Source: Gemmatimonadaceae bacterium (lineage in GTDB: Bacteria; Gemmatimonadota; Gemmatimonadetes; Gemmatimonadales; Gemmatimonadaceae). Taken from it: a DNA stretch of 64,000 nucleotides. The first letter of the stretch is position 1, and every line of letters begins with the position of its first letter. The notes below the pieces were generated by a model, which was not told the origin of the DNA, searched no databases, and saw nothing but the letters and a program-made list of their open reading frames with translations. The position numbers were made by a program, and so were the translations under genes. The stretch spans positions 240,724 through 304,723 of the forward strand of contig JAICWO010000004.1 in the NCBI GenBank assembly GCA_025934775.1, given 5' to 3'. Below, piece after piece: positions 42,240 through 49,605 of this stretch.

Positions 42240-44690
42240 ATGGACTTCGTCATTCAAGATCTCCGTTACGCGGCGCGCAAGCTCGCGCGCACACCAGGCT
42301 TCACCCTCGTCGCCGTCGCGACGCTCGCCCTCGCGATCGGCGCGACGACCGCGGTGTTCAGCCTCGTCAACGGCGTCATTCTCAATCCGCTCGGCTTCAC
42401 GCGGCCCGATCGTCTCGTGTACATCGGCTCGACCGACCCATCCGGCAAGCCGATGGCGGCATCGCCGCAGGACATGACCGACTACGGGACGCGCAGTCAC
42501 ACGCTCGCGAAGGTGGCGGCGATCGATCCCGGCGAGAGCATGAATCTCCTGCGCGCGTCCGCCGGACCGCTCCGCGTCAGCGCCGCACGCGTGGGGGCAT
42601 CGTTCTTCGACATCCTGGGCGTGCGCGCGCAGGCCGGTCGCATGTTCCGCCCGGGCGACGACGGCAAGGATGCCCCAGCGGTCGCCATTCTCTCCGACGC
42701 CGCGTGGCGCCGAGACTTCGGCGGCGACCGGCGGATCGTTGGTCAAACCATCACGCTCGACGAGAAGCCGTACACGGTGGTCGGCATCGCGCCGCCGCGG
42801 TTCACCTATCCGTCCACGCCCGACATCTGGGTGCCGACGGTCTGGCGCAGCTATGAGATTGGCGATGGGGCGCGCGGCTTTCATTCCGTGAACGGTGTGG
42901 GCCGGCTGCGCGACGGCGCAACGATCGAGAGCGCGCGGCGCGACCTGGAATCGATCGCGGCCGGCATCGCGCGCGACTTTCCGAAGTACGACGCGAAGAT
43001 CGGCGCATCGGTGCAGCCGCTGCGCGATCAGATCGTCGGCGACGTCGAGCGTCCCCTCTGGGCGATGTTCGGCGCCGTCGCGCTCGTGCTCATCATCGCC
43101 TGCGCGAACGTCGCCAACCTGCTGCTCGTTCGCGCGATGACGCGGGGGAGCGAGGTCGCGGTGCGAACGGCGCTTGGCGCCGGACGGCAACGACTCATGC
43201 AGCAGTTCATCACGGAGAGCCTTCTCCTGGCCGTGGTCGGTGCCGCGCTCGGCGCGCTGCTCGCGGTGTGGGCGGTGGATGCGGTCGTCGCCTTCGGGCC
43301 GCACGGCTTGGCGCGCCTGCAGGAGATCAGCATCGACGGGCGCGTCCTCGCGTTCACATCGATCGTCGCGGCGGTCACCGGCACGGCGATCGGAATTCTC
43401 CCCGGGTTGCAGCTCTCGCGGTGGGATACCGCGTCGCTCCTCCGCGCCGGAACGCGCGGCACCACCGCGAGCGGTCATCGCACGCGCTCCGTGCTCGTGT
43501 TCGTGGAGGTGGCGCTCGGCACCGTGCTGCTCGTGGGCGCGGGACTGTTCATTCACAGCTTCGAGCGGCTCACGCACGTCGATCCCGGCTTTCGCCCGGA
43601 CCACTTGATCACCTTCGACGCCGCGCTCTCCGGAAAGAAGTACGAGTACGACGACCCCACGATCGCGTACGTCGACGAGGTGCAGTCCCGCATTGCGGCG
43701 ATTCCCGGCGTGCGGAGCGTGGCGGCGAGCGCAGATCGTCCGTTCGATCCCGCGCCGCTGTTCGGCGCGTCGACTTCGTTCACCATCGACGGCACTCCGA
43801 AGCCCGCGCCCGGTACCGAGCCGGAGTCGCGCATCATCCCGGTCTCACCGAGCTTCTTCGAGACCGCGGGCGTGCGACTGGAGCGCGGGCGCACGTTCAC
43901 GGAGGAGGAGAACCGGCGCGGCGCCGCCCCTGTGGTCGTGATCAGCGAAGCGCTCGCGAAGCGCTACTTCCCCAACGAGGATCCGATCGGCAAGCACCTC
44001 ACGTTCGGCCTCTCGCACACCGCTTCGGCGAATCCCGCGGACAGCGTGCGCGCGCGCGGCGAGGTCATCGGCGTCGTTCGCGACGTGCACATCTCCTCGC
44101 TGAGCGAGCCGCCGGGTCCGGCGGCGTACTTCCCGTTTCACACGATGCCGTTCGGCCCGACGTTCCTCGTTCGCACCGCCGGCGATCCAACGGCGATCGA
44201 GCGCGCGATTCGCAAGCAGGTCGCCGCCGTCGATCCGACCATACCGCTGTACGAGCTCGGCACCATGGATGACGCGCTCTCCGATTCCGTGTCGCAGCCG
44301 AGGTTCTACGTCACCCTCTTCGCGGCGTTCTCGCTCGTCGCGCTGCTGCTCGCGGCGCTCGGGATCTACGGCGTGATCTCGTACGCGGTGAGCCAGCGCT
44401 CGCGCGAATTCGGCATTCGCATCGCCCTCGGCGCCACTTCGCAGGACGTGACGCGGCTGGTCGTGCGCAGCGGCGTCTGGCTCACGGTGGCGGGTCTCGT
44501 CGCGGGCGGCGTGGGCGCGGTCTTCGCGGCGCGCGTCGTTCAGAGTTTACTCTTCGACGTCGCGCCGCTCGATCCGGTCGCATTCCTCACGGCGTGCCTC
44601 GCGCTCGGCGGCACCGCGGTGGCCGCCTCGTGGATTCCGGCGCGGCGCGCGGCGCGGACCGACCCAGCGGTTACGATGCGAGCGGAGTGA
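42240..44690 (+). CDS. ADOP-family ABC transporter permease
   Basis: About 816 residues, complete. It begins with MDFVIQDLRYAARKLARTPG, the short N-terminal motif of the ADOP family, then a first membrane helix (LVAVATLALAIGATTAVFSL), a MacB periplasmic core with LSDAAWRRDFGGD and GQTITLDEKPYTVVGIAPP, an FtsX block (ACANVANLLLVRAM), a second periplasmic domain (DPGFRPDHLITFD) and a second FtsX block ending ASWIPARRAARTDPAVTMR. No ATPase gene is adjacent. I chose the ATG at 42240; an ATG at 42207 would add eleven residues that do not match the family start. Its end overlaps the FAD oxidoreductase gene by 20 bases. Confidence 0.92.
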   Translation: MDFVIQDLRYAARKLARTPGFTLVAVATLALAIGATTAVFSLVNGVILNPLGFTRPDRLVYIGSTDPSGKPMAASPQDMTDYGTRSHTLAKVAAIDPGESMNLLRASAGPLRVSAARVGASFFDILGVRAQAGRMFRPGDDGKDAPAVAILSDAAWRRDFGGDRRIVGQTITLDEKPYTVVGIAPPRFTYPSTPDIWVPTVWRSYEIGDGARGFHSVNGVGRLRDGATIESARRDLESIAAGIARDFPKYDAKIGASVQPLRDQIVGDVERPLWAMFGAVALVLIIACANVANLLLVRAMTRGSEVAVRTALGAGRQRLMQQFITESLLLAVVGAALGALLAVWAVDAVVAFGPHGLARLQEISIDGRVLAFTSIVAAVTGTAIGILPGLQLSRWDTASLLRAGTRGTTASGHRTRSVLVFVEVALGTVLLVGAGLFIHSFERLTHVDPGFRPDHLITFDAALSGKKYEYDDPTIAYVDEVQSRIAAIPGVRSVAASADRPFDPAPLFGASTSFTIDGTPKPAPGTEPESRIIPVSPSFFETAGVRLERGRTFTEEENRRGAAPVVVISEALAKRYFPNEDPIGKHLTFGLSHTASANPADSVRARGEVIGVVRDVHISSLSEPPGPAAYFPFHTMPFGPTFLVRTAGDPTAIERAIRKQVAAVDPTIPLYELGTMDDALSDSVSQPRFYVTLFAAFSLVALLLAALGIYGVISYAVSQRSREFGIRIALGATSQDVTRLVVRSGVWLTVAGLVAGGVGAVFAARVVQSLLFDVAPLDPVAFLTACLALGGTAVAASWIPARRAARTDPAVTMRAE

Positions 44691-45852
44691 GGCGCGACGC
44701 AGAGAGCTCGGCGACGAGCGCCTCTTCCACGTCGTACACGCTGTCGATCTTGGCGCCGAGGACGGTGATCAGCTCCGGCACCTCAGCGCTCCGGCGAAAG
44801 AGGATCGGGCGGCTGTCGTCCTGCTCGCTCCGCGGCATCACCGTCTTGGTCTCCCAGATGGAGTCGACGTAGCGCGCGGCGCGCATGCTCGGGAGATACC
44901 GCTGCGCGTCGTGCACCATGTGCGAAAAACGCGTCGCCTGAGGGCGATCGATGGCTTCGTGCGCGCGATCGCTCTCTTCCCAACTGCAGTGGGGCGTGTA
45001 GCGCACGTGACTCAGCGTGAACAGTCCGCGCGACGGATACGGCATGAGCGAGAAGAATGGGCCATCCATTACCGTGACCGCCGCGCCCTCGAGCTCCGCG
45101 GGAGGGACCACGAGCGCCATCTCCGTGAGCTCGTGCTTCATGGGAATCGTGGATGCACCAACGCTCGCGAGCAGCCGATTCACGCCGGAGTAGGTGCAGT
45201 TGAGCACGAGCTCTGCGCTGACGACGCGGTGTTCGCCGCCCGTGGAGAGCGTCAAGCGCACTTCATCCACGGCCGACGGTCCATGGTCCACGATCCGCGA
45301 TCCACGATCCACGGACGTATTCACCGCGATCTCCACCCCAGCGTCGACCAGCTCGCGCGCCACGCGATCGCGGAGTTTCACCGCGTCGAACGCGCACTCG
45401 TCGACGAGGAAGACGGCTTCGATCCGAGCGGGATCAAAGAGCGCCACGACATGATCCGGCGCGGGCGAGAGTGGCGCGTCGATCCGGCGACAGAACTCGG
45501 CGAACTGCGACGCCGTGACCTTGGACGTGCCCCGCGCGATCGCGTAGTAATGCGCGAACGAACGGTCGACGCACTCGGCGTACTCGCCGAGGAAGCGTGC
45601 GTAGTTGAGCCGCGAGCGAAGCGACGTGAGAATGCTTCGCGGATAATGATACCCGTTGTGCACCCGCGCCTGATTGCGGAGCGATGCGCGGGCGAGCAGC
45701 GCGGCTTCGCGCTCGACGAGCAGCACGCGTTCGCCGCGGCGGCGGAGCAGGAGCGCGAGACGCGCGCCGTAGAAGCCGCCGCCAATGACGACGGCGTCGT
45801 AGTGCGGAGAGCCGGACACGAGAGAGTGACGAGCCGTCCGAGTCCGCGTCAC
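44671..45852 (-). CDS. FAD-dependent oxidoreductase (DAO superfamily)
   Basis: About 393 residues. The FAD-binding loop GGGFYGARLALLLRRRGERV is at the N terminus, followed by EREAALLARASLRNQARVHN and GYHYPRS, a motif I associate with amine-oxidase-like flavoproteins of surface-glycan loci. The substrate is unknown. No ATG is available: candidate starts are the GTGs at 45852 and 45819; the first is given. The start lies 21 bases from a palindrome that carries a -10 element pointing at this gene, so it may share control with the divergent ribbon-helix-helix gene. The 3' end overlaps the ADOP permease. Confidence 0.8.
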   Translation of the reverse strand: MTRTRTARHSLVSGSPHYDAVVIGGGFYGARLALLLRRRGERVLLVEREAALLARASLRNQARVHNGYHYPRSILTSLRSRLNYARFLGEYAECVDRSFAHYYAIARGTSKVTASQFAEFCRRIDAPLSPAPDHVVALFDPARIEAVFLVDECAFDAVKLRDRVARELVDAGVEIAVNTSVDRGSRIVDHGPSAVDEVRLTLSTGGEHRVVSAELVLNCTYSGVNRLLASVGASTIPMKHELTEMALVVPPAELEGAAVTVMDGPFFSLMPYPSRGLFTLSHVRYTPHCSWEESDRAHEAIDRPQATRFSHMVHDAQRYLPSMRAARYVDSIWETKTVMPRSEQDDSRPILFRRSAEVPELITVLGAKIDSVYDVEEALVAELSASRLTPLAS

Positions 45853-45873
45853 CCTGGCGGGTGGCGCGGCTGA

Positions 45874-45890
45874 ATCATACCTGGTATGAT
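45874..45890. promoter_or_regulatory. 17-bp palindromic operator with two divergent -10 elements
   Basis: ATCATACCTGGTATGAT is a perfect palindrome around its central base. It contains TATGAT on each strand. Leftward, CAGACA (45902-45897) lies 17 bases from TATGAT (45879-45874), a reasonable promoter for the FAD oxidoreductase. Rightward, TATGAT (45885-45890) would start transcription at about the ATG of the ribbon-helix-helix gene. It is the likely binding site of that regulator. Confidence 0.75.
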
Positions 45891-45895
45891 CCGAT

Positions 45896-46267
45896 ATGTC
45901 TGGCAAACGCAAATACGCGAAAATAGCGATTACACTGCCGGAAGAGGATTTGCGCACCGCCGATCGCCTCGCCAAGCAGCAGGATCGGCCGCGAAGCTGG
46001 ATCATTGCCGAAGCACTGCGGCGGTACGCCGCGAACGCACCGCCGCCGCGATCGCCTGGCCACGCCTCGACGAACGATCCCGGCCTTGGAGAATCGCGGC
46101 GCGCTCAATTGTTGGCCGACTTGCGCCTTTCACCCGAGGAGCGCGTCCGTGCCGCCGAGGAAACCGCACGGGTGTCGTGGATGTTGCGGCCGCCGCTCGC
46201 CAAGCGCGTGCTGTCGTTCGAGCGCTACGAGGATTATCTGGAATGGAAGCGCCGGGGAGAGTCGTAG
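45896..46267 (+). CDS. ribbon-helix-helix (CopG-like) antitoxin/regulator
   Basis: A 123-residue protein. Residues about 5-45 form a ribbon-helix-helix DNA-binding domain: the beta strand YAKIAITLPEED, then helix RTADRLAKQQ and SWIIAEALRRYAA. The remaining part is longer than in minimal CopG proteins and ends in a helical, aromatic segment (SWMLRPPLAKRVLSFERYED) that could bind the partner protein. The palindrome immediately upstream fits autoregulation. The ATG lies six bases from the -10, so the mRNA may be leaderless. The nucleotidyltransferase gene follows with no gap, as in a toxin-antitoxin operon. Confidence 0.82.
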   Translation: MSGKRKYAKIAITLPEEDLRTADRLAKQQDRPRSWIIAEALRRYAANAPPPRSPGHASTNDPGLGESRRAQLLADLRLSPEERVRAAEETARVSWMLRPPLAKRVLSFERYEDYLEWKRRGES

Positions 46268-46741
46268 GTGAGCGGCTCGAGACGGCATGAGACGAAGCTC
46301 GCGCAGGTATGCGCGGTCTTGAACGCCGAGCGTGCGCGCTACGTCGTCGTCGGAGCCGCCGCCATGCAATTGTGGGGCAGCACGCGAGCGACGCGCGATA
46401 TCGACATCCTGATTCAGCCCACGACCGCGAACGCCCGCCGTGTCCTTACCGCGCTGGCTCGGCTCGGATTCGGCTTCGCGTCAGCGTTGTCGCCCGAGGA
46501 GGTCGCGCGGACGCCGGTCACGATCGTCGGGGACATGCCGAACGTGGACATTCTGACGCGCGCGTGGAACGTGCAATTCGATCAAGCGTCCCGGCGGACG
46601 ACGACGTTCGAGCTGGAGGGCGTACGCATTCCGGCTGCCTCGATCGAGGACCTCATCGAGTCGAAGCGCACCGGCAGATTGCAGGATGCGGCGGACATCG
46701 AAGTGCTCGAGGAGATTCGCCGCCTTCGTACCGAGCTCTGA
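46268..46741 (+). CDS. nucleotidyltransferase, AbiEii/DUF6036-like
   Basis: A 157-residue protein with a nucleotidyltransferase core: the strand RYVVVGAAAMQLWG, then G37-S38 and D44-I-D46 in GSTRATRDIDILIQ, later VDILTRAW with a third acidic position, and IEDLIESKRTGRLQDAADIE, a helical end typical of DUF6036/AbiEii-type proteins. The GTG start directly follows the stop of the ribbon-helix-helix gene (TAG then GTG), with GGGGAGAG upstream. It may be the toxin of the pair; AbiEii and MenT enzymes of this fold modify tRNA or proteins, but no substrate can be named here. Confidence 0.78.
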   Translation: MSGSRRHETKLAQVCAVLNAERARYVVVGAAAMQLWGSTRATRDIDILIQPTTANARRVLTALARLGFGFASALSPEEVARTPVTIVGDMPNVDILTRAWNVQFDQASRRTTTFELEGVRIPAASIEDLIESKRTGRLQDAADIEVLEEIRRLRTEL

Positions 46742-47542
46742 CTAGCGCGTCACCCAGCGCTTGTGTCGGTACTTCACCATACCCAAACGCTCATAGGCAT
46801 ACTGCCGCCACGCCGCGATTCGATCGCTGGCCGTCTCCGGATGCCACGTTGCATGCTGGTGGTCGAGCGCCGGCTCGCAGGACACCGAGAAGCCAACGGC
46901 CTCGAACGTCGCACAGGCGCGGCGCGTGTGCATCGGCGACGTGACGAGCACGATGCGGGAGCGTGACGGGAGCAGCAGCGCCGCGGCACGCACCGCTTCG
47001 TCGCGTGTCGACGCGACGCGCCGGACGACGTCCCAATGTCCGGCATACCCGGCGAGCGCCACCATCCGCGCCTGATCCGTGTCGCTCGTCAAGACTCCAT
47101 CGCGCGTTCGGCGACCGATGCGGCTCGTCACGAGCTCGCCGACGTGCATTGAGCTCGCGATCGACAGTCCGGCGATGAGCCGGTCGAGGCCGTCCGCGCT
47201 GAGCGCGGTGTCGCTCTCGACGCCGGCTGAGAGCACCACGACCGCATCGGCGTGCGCCGGCAGCGCATCATGCCGTGCCCAGCGCGGCGCGAGACGATCC
47301 ATGAGCGGCGTGCAGGCGATGATCAGCCACACGACCACCAACACGCCGTCGGCGATACCGATCCAACGTGCGGCGCGGATCGCGCCGAGCGCCGCGCCGA
47401 AGAGCAAGCCGATCAGCACGAACCAGGTCGGCGGCGTGTCGGCCAGAATTCTCGGCGCGCCGAGATCGACGAGCATGAACCCGCCCAGTGCACCCAACAG
47501 CGCGCCGTATCCCGCCGCCGGTCCGTGTTTCGCTAAATTCAT
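46742..47542 (-). CDS. YdcF/SanA-family (DUF218) membrane protein
   Basis: A 266-residue protein. The N-terminal part has two to three membrane helices (YGALLGALGGFMLVDLGA, WFVLIGLLFGAALGAI, GIADGVLVVVWLIIACTPL). The C-terminal part is a Rossmann-like DUF218 domain: ADAVVVLSAGVESD, then a central STRDEAVRAAALL and IVLVTSPMHTRRACATFEAVG, the family's hallmark. Members (ElyC, SanA, YdcF) are linked to envelope polysaccharide metabolism. The ATG at 47542 is chosen; the open frame extends upstream past the transketolase start. It is divergent from tkt across 49 bases and abuts the end of the nucleotidyltransferase gene. Confidence 0.85.
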   Translation of the reverse strand: MNLAKHGPAAGYGALLGALGGFMLVDLGAPRILADTPPTWFVLIGLLFGAALGAIRAARWIGIADGVLVVVWLIIACTPLMDRLAPRWARHDALPAHADAVVVLSAGVESDTALSADGLDRLIAGLSIASSMHVGELVTSRIGRRTRDGVLTSDTDQARMVALAGYAGHWDVVRRVASTRDEAVRAAALLLPSRSRIVLVTSPMHTRRACATFEAVGFSVSCEPALDHQHATWHPETASDRIAAWRQYAYERLGMVKYRHKRWVTR

Positions 47543-47591
47543 GGTGGCTTGAGAGGGTGGGGCCAACTTCGTCTTCACGTCAGGGACAGCA

Positions 47592-49595
47592 ATGCCGACC
47601 AGCGATCTCGACCTGCTCTGCATCAACACGATTCGCACGCTCGCGATGGACGCGGTACAGAAAGCCGAGTCCGGACATCCCGGGACGCCGATGGCGCTCG
47701 CGCCGGTGGGCTACGTGCTCTATACGCGCGTCATGCGGCACGATCCGGCCGATCCCAAATGGCCAAATCGCGACCGGTTCGTGTTGTCGTGCGGGCATGC
47801 ATCGATGCTGCTCTACTCGTGCCTGTACCTGAGCGGCTACGACCTGGCGCTGGACGACTTGAAGCAATTCCGGCAGTGGGAGAGCCGCACGCCTGGCCAT
47901 CCGGAATATGGCTACACCCCCGGGGTGGAGACCACGACCGGACCGCTCGGCCAGGGACTGGGCAACGCGATCGGCATGGCGGTGGCTGAAGCGCATCTCG
48001 CGGCGACGTTCAACAAGCCGGATAACGCGATCGTCGATCACTACACGTATTTCATCTGCAGCGACGGCGATCTGATGGAGGGCATCTCGCACGAAGTGTC
48101 GAGCTTCGCCGGCCACTTCAAGCTCGGGCACCTGATCGGCTTCTACGACGACAACCACATCACGATCGACGGTTCGACGGACCTCACGTTCACGGACGAC
48201 ACGGCGAAGCGGTTCGAGGCGTACGGCTGGCAGGTGCTGCACATCCACGACGTGAACGATCTCGATCAGATCGAGGCGGCGATCGCGGAAGCCCAGTCGG
48301 ACACCGAGCGGCCGACGCTGATCGTGACGCGGACGCACATCGGCTTCGGGAGCCCCCGACAGGATTCCGAGAAGGCGCACGGCGAGGCGCTCGGCAGTGA
48401 GAATGTTCTAATTACAAAAAGGAATCTCGGCTGGCCGAGCACGGAGCCGTTCTACGTGCCGCAGAAGGCGCTCGACCACTGGCGCAAGGCCAAGCACAAG
48501 GGTGCCACCGAGCACCGCGAGTGGAACACGCGCTGGTCGGCGTTCGCGAAGGCGTATCCGGACGATGCGCGCGAGCTCGAGCGGCGGTTGGCCGGCAAGC
48601 GCCCCGATGGGTGGGCGAAGAAGATCCCGACGTTCACGAAGGAGAACGGCACGGTCGCGACGCGCGCCGCGTTCGGCGCGGCGCTCAACGCGACGGCGGA
48701 GCACCTGCCGGAGCTGGTCGGCGGCTCGGCGGACCTGACGCCGTCGAACAACACGTCGGTCAAGGCGTGGAAGAACTTCTCGCCCGAGGACTACGCCGCG
48801 CGCTATGTGCATTTTGGTATTCGAGAACATGGCATGGCGGCGATCATGAACGGGATGGCGCTGCACGGCGGGATCGTGCCGTACGGCGGCACGTTCCTGA
48901 TCTTCTCCGACTACATGCGGCCGTCGGTGCGATTGTCGTGCATCATGAAGCAGCACGTCGTGTACATCTACACCCACGACTCGATCGGGTTGGGGGAGGA
49001 CGGGCCCACGCACCAGCCGATCGAGCAGCTCGCGGCGCTGCGGGCGATCCCCGACGTGACGCTGATTCGCCCGGCCGACGCGACGGAAACGGCGGTGGCG
49101 TGGCGCGTCGCGGTGGAGCACGAGAGCGGGCCGGTGCTGCTCGTGCTGACGCGGCAGAAGCTCGGCTTCATCGATCGGGAGGTGTACGCGCCGGCCGACG
49201 GGCTCGAGAAGGGAGCCTACATCCTCGCCGATCCGCCGCAGGGCAAGGCGCCGCAGGTGGTGCTGATGTCGTCGGGCTCGGAGGTCGCGCTGATCCTCCA
49301 GGCGCACCTCAAGCTCGCCGAACGCGGGATCGCGTCGCGCGTCGTGAGCATGCCGTCGATGGAGCTGTTCGAGCGTCAGCCGGATGCCTACCGGCAATCC
49401 GTACTGCTCGAGGGCGTGCCGCGCGTGTCGATCGAGGCGGCATCGCCGATGTCGTGGTACCGCTGGGTGGGCGGGAACGGCGTCGTGCTAGGCCTCGACC
49501 GCTTCGGCGCGAGCGCGCCATATGAGACCATTTATCAGCATCTCGGAATGACGGTGCAGAAGGTGGTCGAAGCGGCGGCGCGGCTGGCGGGGTGA
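47592..49595 (+). CDS. tkt: transketolase
   Basis: A 667-residue thiamine-diphosphate enzyme that transfers two-carbon units between sugar phosphates in the pentose phosphate pathway. Signatures: LAMDAVQKAESGHPGTPMAL, TGPLGQGLGNAIGMAVAEAH, the metal/ThDP motif SDGDLMEGISHEV with DDN 25-30 residues later, THIGFGSPRQDSEKAHGE, the catalytic HFGIREHGMAAIMNG and GLGEDGPTHQPIEQLA. The length is standard. AGGGA lies six bases before the ATG. It seems to be a single-gene unit, converging on the TonB-dependent receptor with a ten-base gap. Three patches of AT-rich codons are visible. Confidence 0.96.
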   Translation: MPTSDLDLLCINTIRTLAMDAVQKAESGHPGTPMALAPVGYVLYTRVMRHDPADPKWPNRDRFVLSCGHASMLLYSCLYLSGYDLALDDLKQFRQWESRTPGHPEYGYTPGVETTTGPLGQGLGNAIGMAVAEAHLAATFNKPDNAIVDHYTYFICSDGDLMEGISHEVSSFAGHFKLGHLIGFYDDNHITIDGSTDLTFTDDTAKRFEAYGWQVLHIHDVNDLDQIEAAIAEAQSDTERPTLIVTRTHIGFGSPRQDSEKAHGEALGSENVLITKRNLGWPSTEPFYVPQKALDHWRKAKHKGATEHREWNTRWSAFAKAYPDDARELERRLAGKRPDGWAKKIPTFTKENGTVATRAAFGAALNATAEHLPELVGGSADLTPSNNTSVKAWKNFSPEDYAARYVHFGIREHGMAAIMNGMALHGGIVPYGGTFLIFSDYMRPSVRLSCIMKQHVVYIYTHDSIGLGEDGPTHQPIEQLAALRAIPDVTLIRPADATETAVAWRVAVEHESGPVLLVLTRQKLGFIDREVYAPADGLEKGAYILADPPQGKAPQVVLMSSGSEVALILQAHLKLAERGIASRVVSMPSMELFERQPDAYRQSVLLEGVPRVSIEAASPMSWYRWVGGNGVVLGLDRFGASAPYETIYQHLGMTVQKVVEAAARLAG

Positions 49596-49605
49596 CCGGC
49601 GCCGC

